From Haliclona indistincta (lineage: Eukaryota; Porifera; Demospongiae; Haplosclerida; Chalinidae): a stretch of DNA of 64,000 bases. A program made the position numbers and the translations under genes. Positions 11,701-22,219 of this stretch are shown piece after piece; position 1 is the stretch's first letter, and each line of letters opens with the position of its first letter. The stretch lies in assembly GCA_964017065.1 (NCBI GenBank), contig OZ024787.1, forward strand, positions 3,049,921-3,113,920, in the 5' to 3' direction. The notes beneath the pieces are model-generated. The model was not told the DNA's origin. It made no database searches and saw only the letters and a program-made list of their open reading frames with translations.

Positions 11701-13937
11701 ACTTAGCAGGCCAATCAGAGTACTACTTCAGTCAAAGTGTTATTATGGAGACAGTGATGCGTAAATCACCTGCTATTTTTATTAACCTTGTTAATCTCAG
11801 TAAGAGCGATGAAGAGATAACACAAGCTGTACATTACTGGCTTACATTTATTGTGAATGCTGCATCTAAGGCAAGTGGTAGTTCCTGTGTTATAATGGTT
11901 GGAAGTCATGCTGATGTGCTTAATGAAGAACAACTAGAAACTAAGACAAATCTAGTGAAAGATTTGATGGACAGAAGGATTAAAAAGTTGAATTTTGACT
12001 TTTTTATGAGAATGGATTGCCGTAAAGGCAATGATGATAACTTATTTCCTATTCTTGGACGATGTCAAAGTAAAATATCAGCTAATTCACAACCTGTGAG
12101 TATTTATTGTCACATGCTTTATTCATTTCTTCAAACAAAGATAGACAAGATTGCTTGCCAGTATCACCAACTAATTTCTTATATGTCTAAAGAAGAATCA
12201 CTTGTACCATCAGACCATTCTCTTCTCAGTGGTCTCTTGGAGTATTTGAGTGACAAAGGGTTAATAATCTATCTCAAGAACAATCAGTGTCTGGAAAGAA
12301 GCTGGATAGTGATAAAGAGAGAAGTAATATTGAAGGATATTAATGGAGAACTGTATAAACCAAAATATTTTAGAGGACATCATCGAATTGCCAGTAGTAC
12401 CGGTATAGTTCGTGCGTCATCTCTCTCAGAACTTTTTCCTCAGTATGATCTAGACATGTTGGTAGAGCTAATGGTTGGACTGGAGTTCTGTCATCCTGTA
12501 TAGATTTGTCAGATATGAAAACTAACCTCCGTCCAATAGAATCCACTTCTACTGAAGATGCAACAGATAAATTTCTTTTTTTCCCATCTTTGCTAAAGAC
12601 TGGGCGACCACCAATACTTCTTAGTGAAAATCAGCTATCAGAATCCGAGTTAGTTAGGTTTGGATGGTGTCTGGGCTGCATGGACTATGAGTATCAATTC
12701 TTCACTAGCAGATTCCTTCATGTTCTCCTTCTTCGACTGGCCTACACATTTCCTCTTCCTAGTGAGAACTATGCTAAAACCCATGCACTCAGTAGACTTG
12801 AACGGAGGTGTACTGTGTGGACAAATGGAATCTCATGGCAAAACGAAGATGGTATTAGCACAGTGGTAGAGATTATTCAGCAAAAGCGTTGGGTGGTAGT
12901 AACAATGAACCATGACAAAGAAATGTGCACACCAGTTGAGTACGGCAAGCATCGCAGTGCTGTCATCAGACTGGTACTTGATCTCCAAAAGGAACTGGTT
13001 CCAGACCTCGACACAGTTGAGTGTCTCATCTCACCTAGCCTACTGCAGCAGAGCATGCCATTGGATCATCTTCCTGAAACAGATCTTTTTGTCATTTCTG
13101 ATGTGGCTAAGTCTATGCTAACTTGTAAGCCGAATATCCTCAACTACAAAGATGGTAGCACTAAACTTCCAACTAAACAAGCCTTGTTGTTTGAGCCATA
13201 TCATCTCTTGAGCCCCTCGTCTGTGTGTGAGCTAATGGACGATAGCAAGAGTAACCAGTTAGTCTCTTCTCTCATTCTTAATGAGGTGAGAGAGCGATGT
13301 CAGATGCCTCAACTGGAGTCACAGAGCTACTCAAGTCTGAGGAAGCATTTGGACAATATTAGCTTATTTGCCGGCAGAAATCCTCTGGTAAGTTACACTC
13401 ATAATGGTAAGACTGATCATTACATGTTTCATGTTTATAGGAAGTAGCAAGACTGGACTTAGATACTGTTGTCAAACTATCATTATCAATTTTAAAAGGT
13501 TTGTTGAAATTCATGATCATTTTGTGACTTAATGAAATTTCTATACACACGTCAGTTCCTATGGACCATAGTGCTTCACCCTCTGTACCTGCTGCATCAC
13601 CAGTATCTACTATTGATCTATCAAACATACCTGATGATGGTACACTAAGTGAGTACTGTCAGTATCCAGTGTAACAGTATCAATTTGACTCATTATCATT
13701 GCAGATATCTCTCATCTTGCTAATCTGTTGACAGTACTGATATGTAAAAGTAGTGAGTGGTTTAATCTTGGATTATACCTTGGGTTGGGGCATGGTGCTT
13801 TAAAAGCGATTGAAGCTAATTACAGGATGGTCGATCATTGCATGCGAGAAATGCTGGCAGCATGGCTGAATGGTCAGGGAGGAGAGCGTACTAAACAAGC
13901 AATTGAAACAGCACTGTCAAAACTGTCTAGAATCTGA
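8739..13937 (+). pseudogene. ANK-ROC-COR-Death protein, copy A (frameshifted)
   Basis: A ROCO-family scaffold related in layout to the C-terminal part of DAPK1 (ankyrin, ROC, COR, Death) but without a kinase. Exons are 8739-13387, 13441-13498, 13556-13648 and 13705-13937, with introns of 53-57 bp. The first exon encodes 24 ankyrin repeats (TPLHxAC...GHLDIVQYLI). ROC follows, with P-loop GNCGAGKSS near residue 910, switch DLAGQ and G4-like SHAD, then COR. The last exon is a Death domain (SSEWFNLGLYLGL). Compared with the intact paralogue, a 2-bp TA insertion at about 12,499-12,502 makes GTA TAG and shifts the frame. The remainder reopens from 12,506 and stays in frame to the Death domain. Without the insertion the protein would be about 1676 residues. 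The change may be a recent null allele, an assembly error, or a split gene. The start ATG follows a splice acceptor by 12 nt. Confidence 0.85.
13388..13440 (+). other. 53-bp intron, ROCO-A
   Basis: Donor CTG|GTAAGT and acceptor GTTTATAG|GAAGTAG. Reading straight through gives a false stop at 13,445-13,447, so the apparent ORF end there is not the real C-terminus. The same intron, also 53 bp, sits at 35,151-35,203 in copy B. Confidence 0.85.
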
Positions 13938-14231
13938 ATAATCAACATAGTGAGTTTGGAATATAATATTATAATGATCATTTGCCATCTTTATCATTAT
14001 TTTGTGTCTATAGGTATCCATCATATGTGCCAGCTACAGTAGGGACAATATAGTGAGAGCTGGGAGAAGAGGACTTAAATGTTGGGAACTCGGAGAAGAC
14101 TATAGTATCAGAGATAAAGAAAAATGGGCCGGAAGAGTATCTTGTGATATCATGTGAGAAACTTTCTCTATAGTACCATAGTATTATCATATCTTTCCAG
14201 GTAAATCTTTCATTAACGAAATCATTTGCAG
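13938..14231. other. ROCO-A 3' flank
   Basis: The stop TGA at 13,935 is followed by an AT-rich stretch with GT and TATAG signals (about 13,949 and 14,013) that could be a 3' UTR intron. It is conserved in copy B. No separate gene is visible. Confidence 0.4.
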
Positions 14232-14664
14232 ATCAGTGGAGTAACTGCTGATATTTCTAGAGTGATTCTAGTGATGGTGCATAACAACTCAGTCACTTAC
14301 CAGTACCTCAACAGCCCTGTCTATACTGGACTACCACCTCAACAAACCATCTGATCGCGAGTGATGATGAGATGACCTTCAATTTCAAAAAGGTAGTGAT
14401 GAAGCAGTGAAAGATAATAATGGTTACTATGTTAATGATGATGTATTCCCTCAAGAGTATAGGACTGATATGCTAGAGTAGAAGAGATGACTAACAAAGC
14501 TGGCTCAAAGGAAGAAATGGAAGATAATGATGGATACTATGATAATGATGACGTGTTTCCAGCAGAGTACAAGACTTCTGATCAAGAGAACAAAACTATT
14601 GTAATGAAGGCTAGCAAAGGAAAATTCAATAATCCAGTCGCAACTGAAGAATCAAGTACAGCTT
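14232..14664 (+). pseudogene. receptor-like tail relic with repeated tyrosine motif
   Basis: After a TTTGCAG acceptor (ends 14,231) an open stretch reads ISRVILVMVHNNSVTYQYLN and closes with TGA at 14,352-14,354. Two further open pieces follow: one with DNNGYYVNDDVFPQEYRTD (about 14,397-14,481) and one with DNDGYYDNDDVFPAEYKTS (about 14,506-14,664). They are clearly duplicates of each other. Tyrosine spacing in acidic context resembles a cytoplasmic signalling tail, but no transmembrane segment or start is visible, and in-frame stops separate the pieces. A more decayed copy is at 35,990-36,440. I do not recognise the family. Confidence 0.35.
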
Positions 14665-14948
14665 AATGTGCCTGTTCTTTTTATAATTATTTCTATCAGC
14701 TAAATCATGCAATTTATATTGTTAAGAACAAATAAATTTATGTTATGTCAATTTTGGAATTGAAATTCAACAGGGGAGTAGAGTAAAAATAAACAAAAGG
14801 AAAGGCTGGTCAAAAGTCAACAAAAAAGTTCCACAACAACTAGCTAGTGATGAAGTATTGTAAATAATTTTCGTAAATGAAAGATCAAGTTGAGTCTAGT
14901 TTCATAAAGGGATTGAGATGAAATGAAGAGAGTTCTAGTCATTAAGAA
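14665..14948. other. convergent 3' spacer
   Basis: AT-rich spacer between the + strand relic and the NLR stop codon on the - strand. AATAAA-like motifs occur on the plus strand (AAATAAATTTATG at about 14,730). It is conserved at about 36,441-36,715 in copy B. Confidence 0.5.
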
Positions 14949-17900
14949 TTATGCAATATTTGAGTTAGATTGTTTTAGCAGGTGCTTGTAGTTTTCTTGG
15001 ATGTGCGGTGGAAGTTTGTCGTAATTTTTTGTTCGAATTCTCAACTCCTTTATTTGGCGGTTGGCAGCAGTTTCAATCAACTGAAGCATATTAGTTGAGG
15101 CATCTTTCAACTTATCGTGATCTCTTATTCGATCAAGTTCTAGGATTTCTAGTGTTTCGTGTGACTGCACAAGGTTAGTAAGAACTGGTAGGTCATTGTC
15201 TTGAGGTTCTGCAATTGCCAGGTAGGTCAGCGAAGTAAATTTTTGAATCAATGTAGCAAGCTGGTGAAGAATATTACGTGAGATGGTGAGCTTTTCGAGT
15301 TTTTCATTCCTATCTGGAAGAAGCTCAGTTTTAATGATGATATCACCGCTAATTACCAATTGCAGTTCCTGAACCGAAGATTGTTGCAGCAGTAATGGTA
15401 TAAATGTGTTAATACCCGATTCACGATAGCTATTATAGTAGAATAGTAGTCTCAATCTACTCCCTGGTGCAATAAGCTGTCGTAAGATCACTTCGTCCTC
15501 ATCTTGAATATCAACATTGACTAGTTCAAGATGCCAAAGATTGCAGTATTCTCTCAAAGAAGTGATTACGTGAGAAAGGGACAAGCTGTTGTTAAGTACT
15601 TGCATACTTTGAATTCTTCCCTTTGCATCAGGAGAAGATCTAAGACCCTTCATCAGGAGATCAAGACCAGGCTCACATGCATCAATACCAATGTCAAGTC
15701 TCCATCTTTCATCAAATCGGTTGATGCAGTATCCTGTGGCATACCAGTCAAAACCCACTAGTGGACAAACAGGCAATGAATCACATTCACTGTAGTCCAC
15801 TTTCACACTATCCATGATGCTATGACATTCATATGTGCAATGGACCAACTGAAGAGACTTTCTAACATTCAAACATTCGGTGGCAAGCAGTCGTACTAAC
15901 TCATCCTGGTGCACAGGTCGACTATCAGAATCATCATGACTACATATTCCAGCCAGAAATCTTACAACGACACTGCCATCCTTTAGCCATTTTGCCAGTT
16001 GAAAATCACTAGGATTCACAATAGCAATATAAAAGGCAGTTAAAAACTCTTGAAGAGTTAGATGGAGGAAAGAGTATGAGCACTCAGGACCTGTACTCAC
16101 ATTCATACTCGTAGTTTTCTTCATCATTCCAAGGTGCTCAAATTCCTCACCAAGATCAGTGAAAATATAGCTTTTCTCACGCAATCTCTCATAGGCCACC
16201 CTGGCTAGTTGAAGAAGCTGCTTGGCCACTAGAGGAGAAAGCTTGTCAATGTCTTCAGCACGTCTAAGGGAAGAAGGCATGTGGTAAGTACGTGGAACTA
16301 GATGTGTGGACACTAGATGTCTCCGAACGAGAGCACGAGTGAGAGCATCAAAGAGCTGAGTCATGGTTGTAGGGAAGGGAGTATCAGTATCGTAGCTGTC
16401 TTGGTATATCAATACTACAATGACGGTATTGAGGGGGATGTACATCATACCATATATGGGAGGATTACTGGTAATGTAAGACAGAAATCCTTCCAGGATA
16501 TCCCCGCTAAACACACTCTCAGCAAACCGCTTGATATCCTCTTTAGTGAAGCCTATCACCTCAAGATGCCTGTCTATGTTATGCTGGCAGAGACTCCAGA
16601 GGTCAGCGCTTACTGAAGGACGACTGGTAACAACAATTACAGCCTCTGGCAGTAGTCTACCCTTGAGCAGATCTATGTAGACTGAACCCTCCTGTCTCTG
16701 TTTTTGAGGAAGCTCATCGAACCCATCGCAAACTATAAGTATACCTTTTCCTCTACCTATCATAGTCAAGAGCTCATTTACTTTAGTAGTAGCATCATGC
16801 GGTAACAAATTTTCAAGACAGCATGCCTCTTGGGCCTTCTTCTCCCTCAGGCGAACAAGAATTACTAACTCATATGGCTTCACACTATCCAACTTTTCCC
16901 ACTTGTGACACACCTCCCATGCCAGTGTGCTCTTACCGATACCTGGCGCACCCTCTATCAGGACACATCGCACTGGTGTACCAGCCTCACTGGGCTTTAA
17001 AATGTCTTTTAGTTCAATGGGAGCTTTCTTACGTAAGATCTCTTCAGTTAAACCATGTAGACTTTTTCTAGTAAACTCATCTGCCAGCTTACTGGTGATA
17101 CCCTCCTTGCTGATAACAGCTAGCTCAATGTAGTGCTTGCTAGGAGTAACGAGTAACTTATCGTCATCCGGGAGTGGCTGTTGGTAGCAGTCTTTTAGAA
17201 ACCGTTTGTATTGGTCCCTGGAAATAGCTGAGGAACAGAAATCATAATTGTTATAGTGTATGACTGAGTATATCTCCCCACCTGTTGGTCCAGAGTGAAC
17301 CGAGGATGATATAATGCTATCACTCATAGTCGGTTGTGCTGTAAAATAGTTTTGACACATTGTACCATTATGTATTATTCATTACTCACCAACTAATGTG
17401 TCTTGTGTAGGAGGTAGTTGATTCAAAGCATCTTGAAGAAAATATTTGTTGCACTTTTCCTCTGGACCCTTCAGCCACATGGCCAGCATGTCTATCCTGC
17501 ACATCTCCACCTGTCCTCTCTGGTTTTGGTCAATTGTCTTCAAATCAAAGTAATCCAAACCAAGATGAATTCCAAGAGGGAACCATTGATACACTTTACT
17601 TAATGCTGCCACTAATATTGGCAGGTGAGAACTGTCTACAGTGGAGAGAATGAAATGATGTGCTAAAATGTAATGTACATTAATAACTACCTAGTGCGCC
17701 ATTGGGAATGTTGAATAGGTCAACAGGAAGTTTTGGTTCTTCCAAAGGAGCAGAACATGGAGTATAACAGGTAGTCTGTTGTGCTGCAAAACAATTACTT
17801 ATAATTATTTAGTCATACACACGATCTCTACTTACTAGTGGAAGTACTTGGAAAGGATGAAACCGATTGCGAGGGAACGCTTACTTCAACTGTATAAAGA

Positions 17901-18324
17901 CAATCATGATCATAATACGTAGTAATTTTAAGACAAATGCACACTCACCACCAAGCGTGGATCTCAGTTTGTGACAGAGTTCCTTCATAGAAGCTGAGTT
18001 GTCCTTCTCCAACTCTTCTACAAACTTGTATAAGCTCTGGGAGTCTGATAGAATTTTTGTCTCTATCGCTTCTAGGAGCTCGGCTACTTTCTGCTGTCTG
18101 AGGATCATCAAATCACAAATCCTCTTTTTTGTTTCACACGACAGTAGACCAGCGGAATGCAGTCTCTTAGAAAGTGGAGTGGGATTCTTGATGGTTTCTA
18201 ACAGGTCAGCATAATGGGTCATAAACAAGCGGTGCTCGGCGCTCTTGTACTGCTGCTACAGTACATAATAGGCAAATTACCTTTCAGGCTTTTTATCATA
18301 GACTAGTATTCTTACCTCATCCAT
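14949..18324 (-). CDS. NLR receptor: CARD-Death-NACHT with degenerate LRR-like C-terminus
   Basis: Six exons join in phase: 18324-18316 (Met-Asp-Glu), 18255-17949, 17889-17836, 17783-17691, 17635-17390 and 17338-14949, giving 1032 residues; introns are 51-60 bp. Exon 2 encodes a CARD-like helical domain (HYADLLETI, SAGLLSCETK, KVAELLEAI). Exon 5 is a Death domain (YQWFPLGIHLGLDY, MLAMWLKG). Exon 6 carries NACHT with Walker A GAPGIGKST near residue 366 and Walker B ILIVCDGFDEL near 437, then a helical region and weak leucine-rich segments (LEKLTISRNILHQL). NLRs sense danger or microbial ligands in the cytosol and recruit effectors through death-fold domains; ligand and partner here are unknown. 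The gene is convergent with ROCO-A. The start is chosen because ATG GAT GAG with a GTAAGA donor joins exactly to the CARD exon; the TTG-initiated ORF at 18,228 is internal. Confidence 0.85.
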
Positions 18325-18516
18325 ATCAATTCCGACGTGCAAATTCAGCGTCGACGTCTTTGGCTAGCTCGATCCACCGCTCATAACAAACTCAAAATCA
18401 ACAAACTGAAATTCTTCAAATTCCATACGAACGGCTCCACGCTCAGATCGGAAACACCTCCACTCTCCGGCATTCCGGAAGTCTACTTGTCATCCGCCCA
18501 CCTCCACGCTCGTGCC
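18325..18516 (-). promoter_or_regulatory. NLR 5' flank
   Basis: About 190 bp between the NLR start codon and the duplication junction, so the promoter must be here or overlap the start of copy B. It contains GTCGACGTC at about 18,351-18,359, also present at about 157-165 near the left window edge. No TATA box is obvious. Confidence 0.35.
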
Positions 18517-19012
18517 AGTAATCTCAGTCACAGGCCGGAAGCTTCCATACAGCTCCACCAAAGGTAACACAGAGGGCACTATCTGGAGATTGCTAGGAAG
18601 ATAGCTGATGCTCCATGCTCCTGATGCTGGCGCTGCCGTTTAGCAGTCTCCATCACGTGTAAGCACCCAACAGTGTGCGAAATATAATTATAAATACCAA
18701 TGTGTTACTGTAGTGCAAGTTTTGTGTATGCTGTGCGTATGTTGTGTGTACGTGCGTGCATAGATAATAAAGTAATTCAGAACTCCCCAATGTCAAAATG
18801 CAATGCGTGCATGTACTATGTACATCACGCATACTGCATAGAGTGAGGTTTATAGATACCTAGTCGATGTGTAGTCTAGGCATTAGAGAGTTAAGCATTT
18901 TGTTTGTAGGTCATTATGTGTGTCATCAATAGCATGCATGCATGACTATGTCTTATCCCTGTCTCTTCCTCTTCTATCTATCTACCTATCTATCTATCTG
19001 TCTGTCTGTCTC

Positions 19013-19082
<70 letters not shown>

Positions 19083-19884
19083 AGTCTGCCTGTCTATATA
19101 ACGGTCTGTCTGTCTCACTCTCTCTTCAATGACCAGTTGATATAGCATTTATGTGTCGCAGAGATGCTGGTCTCTATTGGTCTTGCATTCTATGCCAGTG
19201 CTGTGTGGATGTAATACCCAACAGCTAAACCACAAACCAACAAGTCACTACGGAGTCTGGACAGCAGTTGTGAACCACTCACAATAGCAGGTAATTTACT
19301 AAAATTGATGGCTACTGCTTGCTAGACACTGCCATATGCATGCATGAACTTAATTATGTGGTTGGTGCCCTGAACTGTTCATGCCTATAACAGATGGCTT
19401 CACCAATAGCTGAACCTTGATCCGCTATAGTTTCTGTTGATTTGACATGGGTTGTCAGCTAGGGCGGCACAGATAGTGGTCAGGGTACTTGTCATCATGG
19501 AATCCGTAGCCATCAAGGAGTTAAATCATCGCTCTCCCTCTTCTCTCTCCTCTATCCCCTCTCTGTCTCATTGTCTTTGCCCATCATCTCTGTATTTTCA
19601 TCTGTCTCTTACTCTATAGCTCTCTCCAAATCTGTCTGCCATTCATCTCTTTCACTCTCTATACGCAAAAGCAAATCTGTGTGTGCGCGTGTGTGAGTGT
19701 GCATGAGTGTGTACAGATGTAGTACAGATGTATCAGAGACACATTATTGTAGCATGTGAGACATTGCTTTGAGTTTGACAAACATGAATCAAACGACCTG
19801 TATGTGAACTATATCTGTGATGTAGTTCGTCCTGTGTAGCAGGTCAGCCTTGAGTTAGTGCATAGTGCAATGAATATTCCTGTC
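18517..19884. repeat. left end of tandem duplication, copy B
   Basis: A direct counterpart of 380-1740. The first bases after the junction (CTCAGTCACAGGCCGGAAGC) equal those at about 380, and the microsatellite and CT-rich blocks follow in the same order. The boundary therefore marks the head-to-tail joint of the segmental duplication. No gene is visible. Confidence 0.8.
18968..19085. repeat. compound microsatellite (ATCT)n(CTGT)n
   Basis: ATCT units followed by a long interrupted CTGT tract, paralogous to 829-923. Three ORFs crossing it are low-complexity artefacts. Confidence 0.95.
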
Positions 19885-20990
19885 TCCATGCAATAAGGAT
19901 AGAGGATGAGTTTATGGTAACGTAAGCATCAAGAAACCAATTGAACACCGTTGTGTTTTTAATACTTGGTTTATAAATAACCATTATTATTTCATAATTT
20001 GTTGCTTTTTGCTTCTGTCCTATACTTATTTCTCCATAATGCACGTGCCTGTGTAGAGTAGTTGCTGGAATGTTGCGCAGATGACATTTTAGCTGCTTGG
20101 CTAATCAAATTGCCGTTGTAGATTCCTTGCTACCCGTTACACGCTTTGATCATTTTGTCTAACTTCAGCGTTCCCAGTAGACAGCAAAGTTTCAGCAGGT
20201 AACTAGTATGCAATCAAGAGAGTGATCACCTTAGAGCCAACGGATGCACCTACCTAGCTCATGGCGAAATAGTTTTCCAGGCATCTGTAGTGTTGCAGTA
20301 GCTGAGCTCAATACCGAAATCATTCCGAATTACCTGGTATTTTGAATTACCCTACGTGCATGTATAACTTTTCCCTTGTCTCATCAATAATACAATTTTT
20401 CAATGAACAATTCGTCTAGCTACTCCTTAAAATATTTACAATGGCTCAATATTGTTGTGAATGTCCGAGAGTAAAACAGCACTGAACATCTGTTACATGC
20501 TCGCAAGTACATTATTTCAGCATTAGTGTGGATAGTTTTACCATAAATAAAAATCAGCTCTTAAATTTAGTATTAAAGTACTAAATTTAAGTGCTAAATT
20601 TTTTAGCGTACTTAAATTTAGTACTAAAGTACTATTGTCACTATGTTTTGGTGACTGATAACAGCACTAATCAAGGAGAACACATATCTATCACTAACTA
20701 TCTCTCACTAAACATACCATCGCTACGTACTACTACAGTGGTGCACTGGTATGGTAGGTAGTGTCAATGTATGTGAACCAGGCTTATTGTGTCACTGTAT
20801 GGGAACCAGGCTTATTGTGTCACTATAATAAAAAATTATGTTATCGTGTCACTGTATGGGAACCAGTCTTATTATTTCATGCGTTTGAAAAACATAGTAT
20901 CAAGTAGCGAAACACTAATGCTGACAATAATATTATTAGTATTTTTTGTTTCTGAATACTACTGAAATGTTACGTATACCTTACTTACTC
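19885..20990. other. 1.1-kb copy-B-specific segment
   Basis: Copy A passes directly from the GTGCATAGTGCAATGAATATT block (about 1,685) to the CTGTCAAAATTTTATATTTG block (about 1,815), whereas copy B has about 1.1 kb of unrelated AT-rich DNA in between. It includes a palindromic TTAAATTTAGTA/TACTAAATTTAA region (about 20,557-20,635) and a 28-bp direct repeat. No gene is seen. Confidence 0.55.
20758..20878. repeat. 28-bp direct repeat, three to four units
   Basis: Units of GTGTCACTGTATGGGAACCA plus GGCTTATT, one of them interrupted by an AT-rich insertion. Minor repeat without coding content. Confidence 0.8.
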
Positions 20991-21023
20991 GCTGTCAAAA
21001 TTTTATATTTGTCTGTCCTGCAG

Positions 21024-21200
21024 TGTCGTTATTTTGTTGATGCTGATGTCCATGTGCCGTGGTCACCTGACGTTGAGGTACAATAAACTGTATTGATCAA
21101 CCCTCCGAAGAACATAGTGGTCATGCAGTGATCATGTGACTACTGTAATCTGATTGGTCACCTTGCATTCTTTTACAATCAGTGTGAACGTTGGACATTA
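21024..21200 (+). pseudogene. unrecognised gene relic, copy B
   Basis: Homologous to exons 1848-1943 and the start of 1999-2085. The first exon has an in-frame TAA (GTA CAA TAA ACT) and its donor is lost. The second exon keeps TGT GAA CGT TGG after the acceptor, where copy A has TGA, but then diverges at ACATTAATGACAACTC. Copy A and copy B therefore carry different disabling changes. Confidence 0.45.
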
Positions 21201-21925
21201 ATGACAACTCTTGTTAGCACAGTTACATACGTACGTACGTTCTCAGCAAGCTAACAGACAGTATTAGCATTTTTTGATGACACTGCACTGTTATTGTTTT
21301 CCAGCATGAGTGATCCAATAATATTGTTGTGTTTCCACTGTTACGTACATGCATGCAGTCAATCGTGTCACCTTCCATGTTGGTCCTTGTTGGTTTACAT
21401 TGCTGATGCAAATTTTTGCATACATCCTCTCTTGTTTGAATAAACATTTTAACTACAAATATACTCAACAGAATATGATACAGCATGCAGGCCTGTACAC
21501 ACTAGTATGTACTGTTTTTGTACATGTAACTATTTGTGGATGGCATAAGCAGGGTTATTCTTGAAAGTCACTTCCTTTTTGTCATGGTCTATAACATCAT
21601 ACACAGCCTCTGCTATTTTCTCAGCATTCTCCATTTCATACATTCTCTCCGTAGGTTCTATTTTCATGAGATACTCGTAGATTCTTCTTCTGAACTAGGA
21701 GCCTCTTCATTACTAAGAAGCACAACAGAGAACAGAGCACAAAATAATGTGCAAACACAGGTAAGTAAAAATGTAGTCACCACTGATTTGATAAGTTGTG
21801 AAAAGCTACTGATAACGGCAGTATCGTGTGTTGAAGATGAGCATAACGTTATTTGTGATGGTGATGTTGCTGTAAAAAATCAACGGTAATTCAGGCATAC
21901 ATAGTTGACTTTAATACCAAATAGT
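21201..21925. other. gene-free stretch
   Basis: No gene recognised. A 117-residue ORF at 21,536-21,889 contains a possible donor (CAGGTAAGT at about 21,760) but shows no domain and no paralogue, so it is not called. The block ACATTAATGACAACTCT at about 21,194 recurs at about 25,334, bracketing the whole 4.1-kb copy-B insertion. Confidence 0.4.
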
Positions 21926-22066
21926 TGTGCAAGGATCTGGCGCTCTAACCGCTGTGGCCGCGATTCAATTCTTCGCACGGGAGATTAATTTTTTTACTCT
22001 TCAACCAGTCTTCAACAGTAGATTAATGAACTGACCCTGTGGGGGGAGATGAGGGCACTGGTGGGG
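21926..22066. pseudogene. relic of tRNA-Glu plus RPTOR penultimate-exon edge
   Basis: GGATCTGGCGCTCTAACCGC followed by TGTGGCC, ATTCAATTC and GCACGGGAG is a decayed version of the tRNA-Glu at 52,456-52,527, lacking most of the 5' arm and with a damaged B box. It continues through a T-rich spacer into GAACTGACCCTGT and GAGGGCACTGGTGGG, which match the 3' boundary of the RPTOR exon at 52,586-52,715. Together they show that this block was copied from an RPTOR 3' end. Confidence 0.65.
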
Positions 22067-22219
22067 CTATCTGTAATTATTATGTTGTCTGTCTGTATGC
22101 ACGTGCGCAATATTAATAGCTAGTCTGGTTAAATAACTTTTAATATTAGTATTGCGCATGTGCAATGGGCGTTTTATACAAGATCGATTCGTTAAAATTG
22201 CAGTGTCAGCAGGTCTATT

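Noticed and set aside
12506..13447. Separate 313-codon gene downstream of ROCO-A
   Set aside because: It starts at TTG, continues the ROCO paralogue residue by residue, and its apparent stop lies inside or just after a conserved intron; it is the frameshifted rest of the same gene.
17881..18228. Stand-alone 115-codon CARD protein
   Set aside because: A GTGAGT donor at 17,948 and phase-matched downstream exons show that it is the second exon of the NLR gene.
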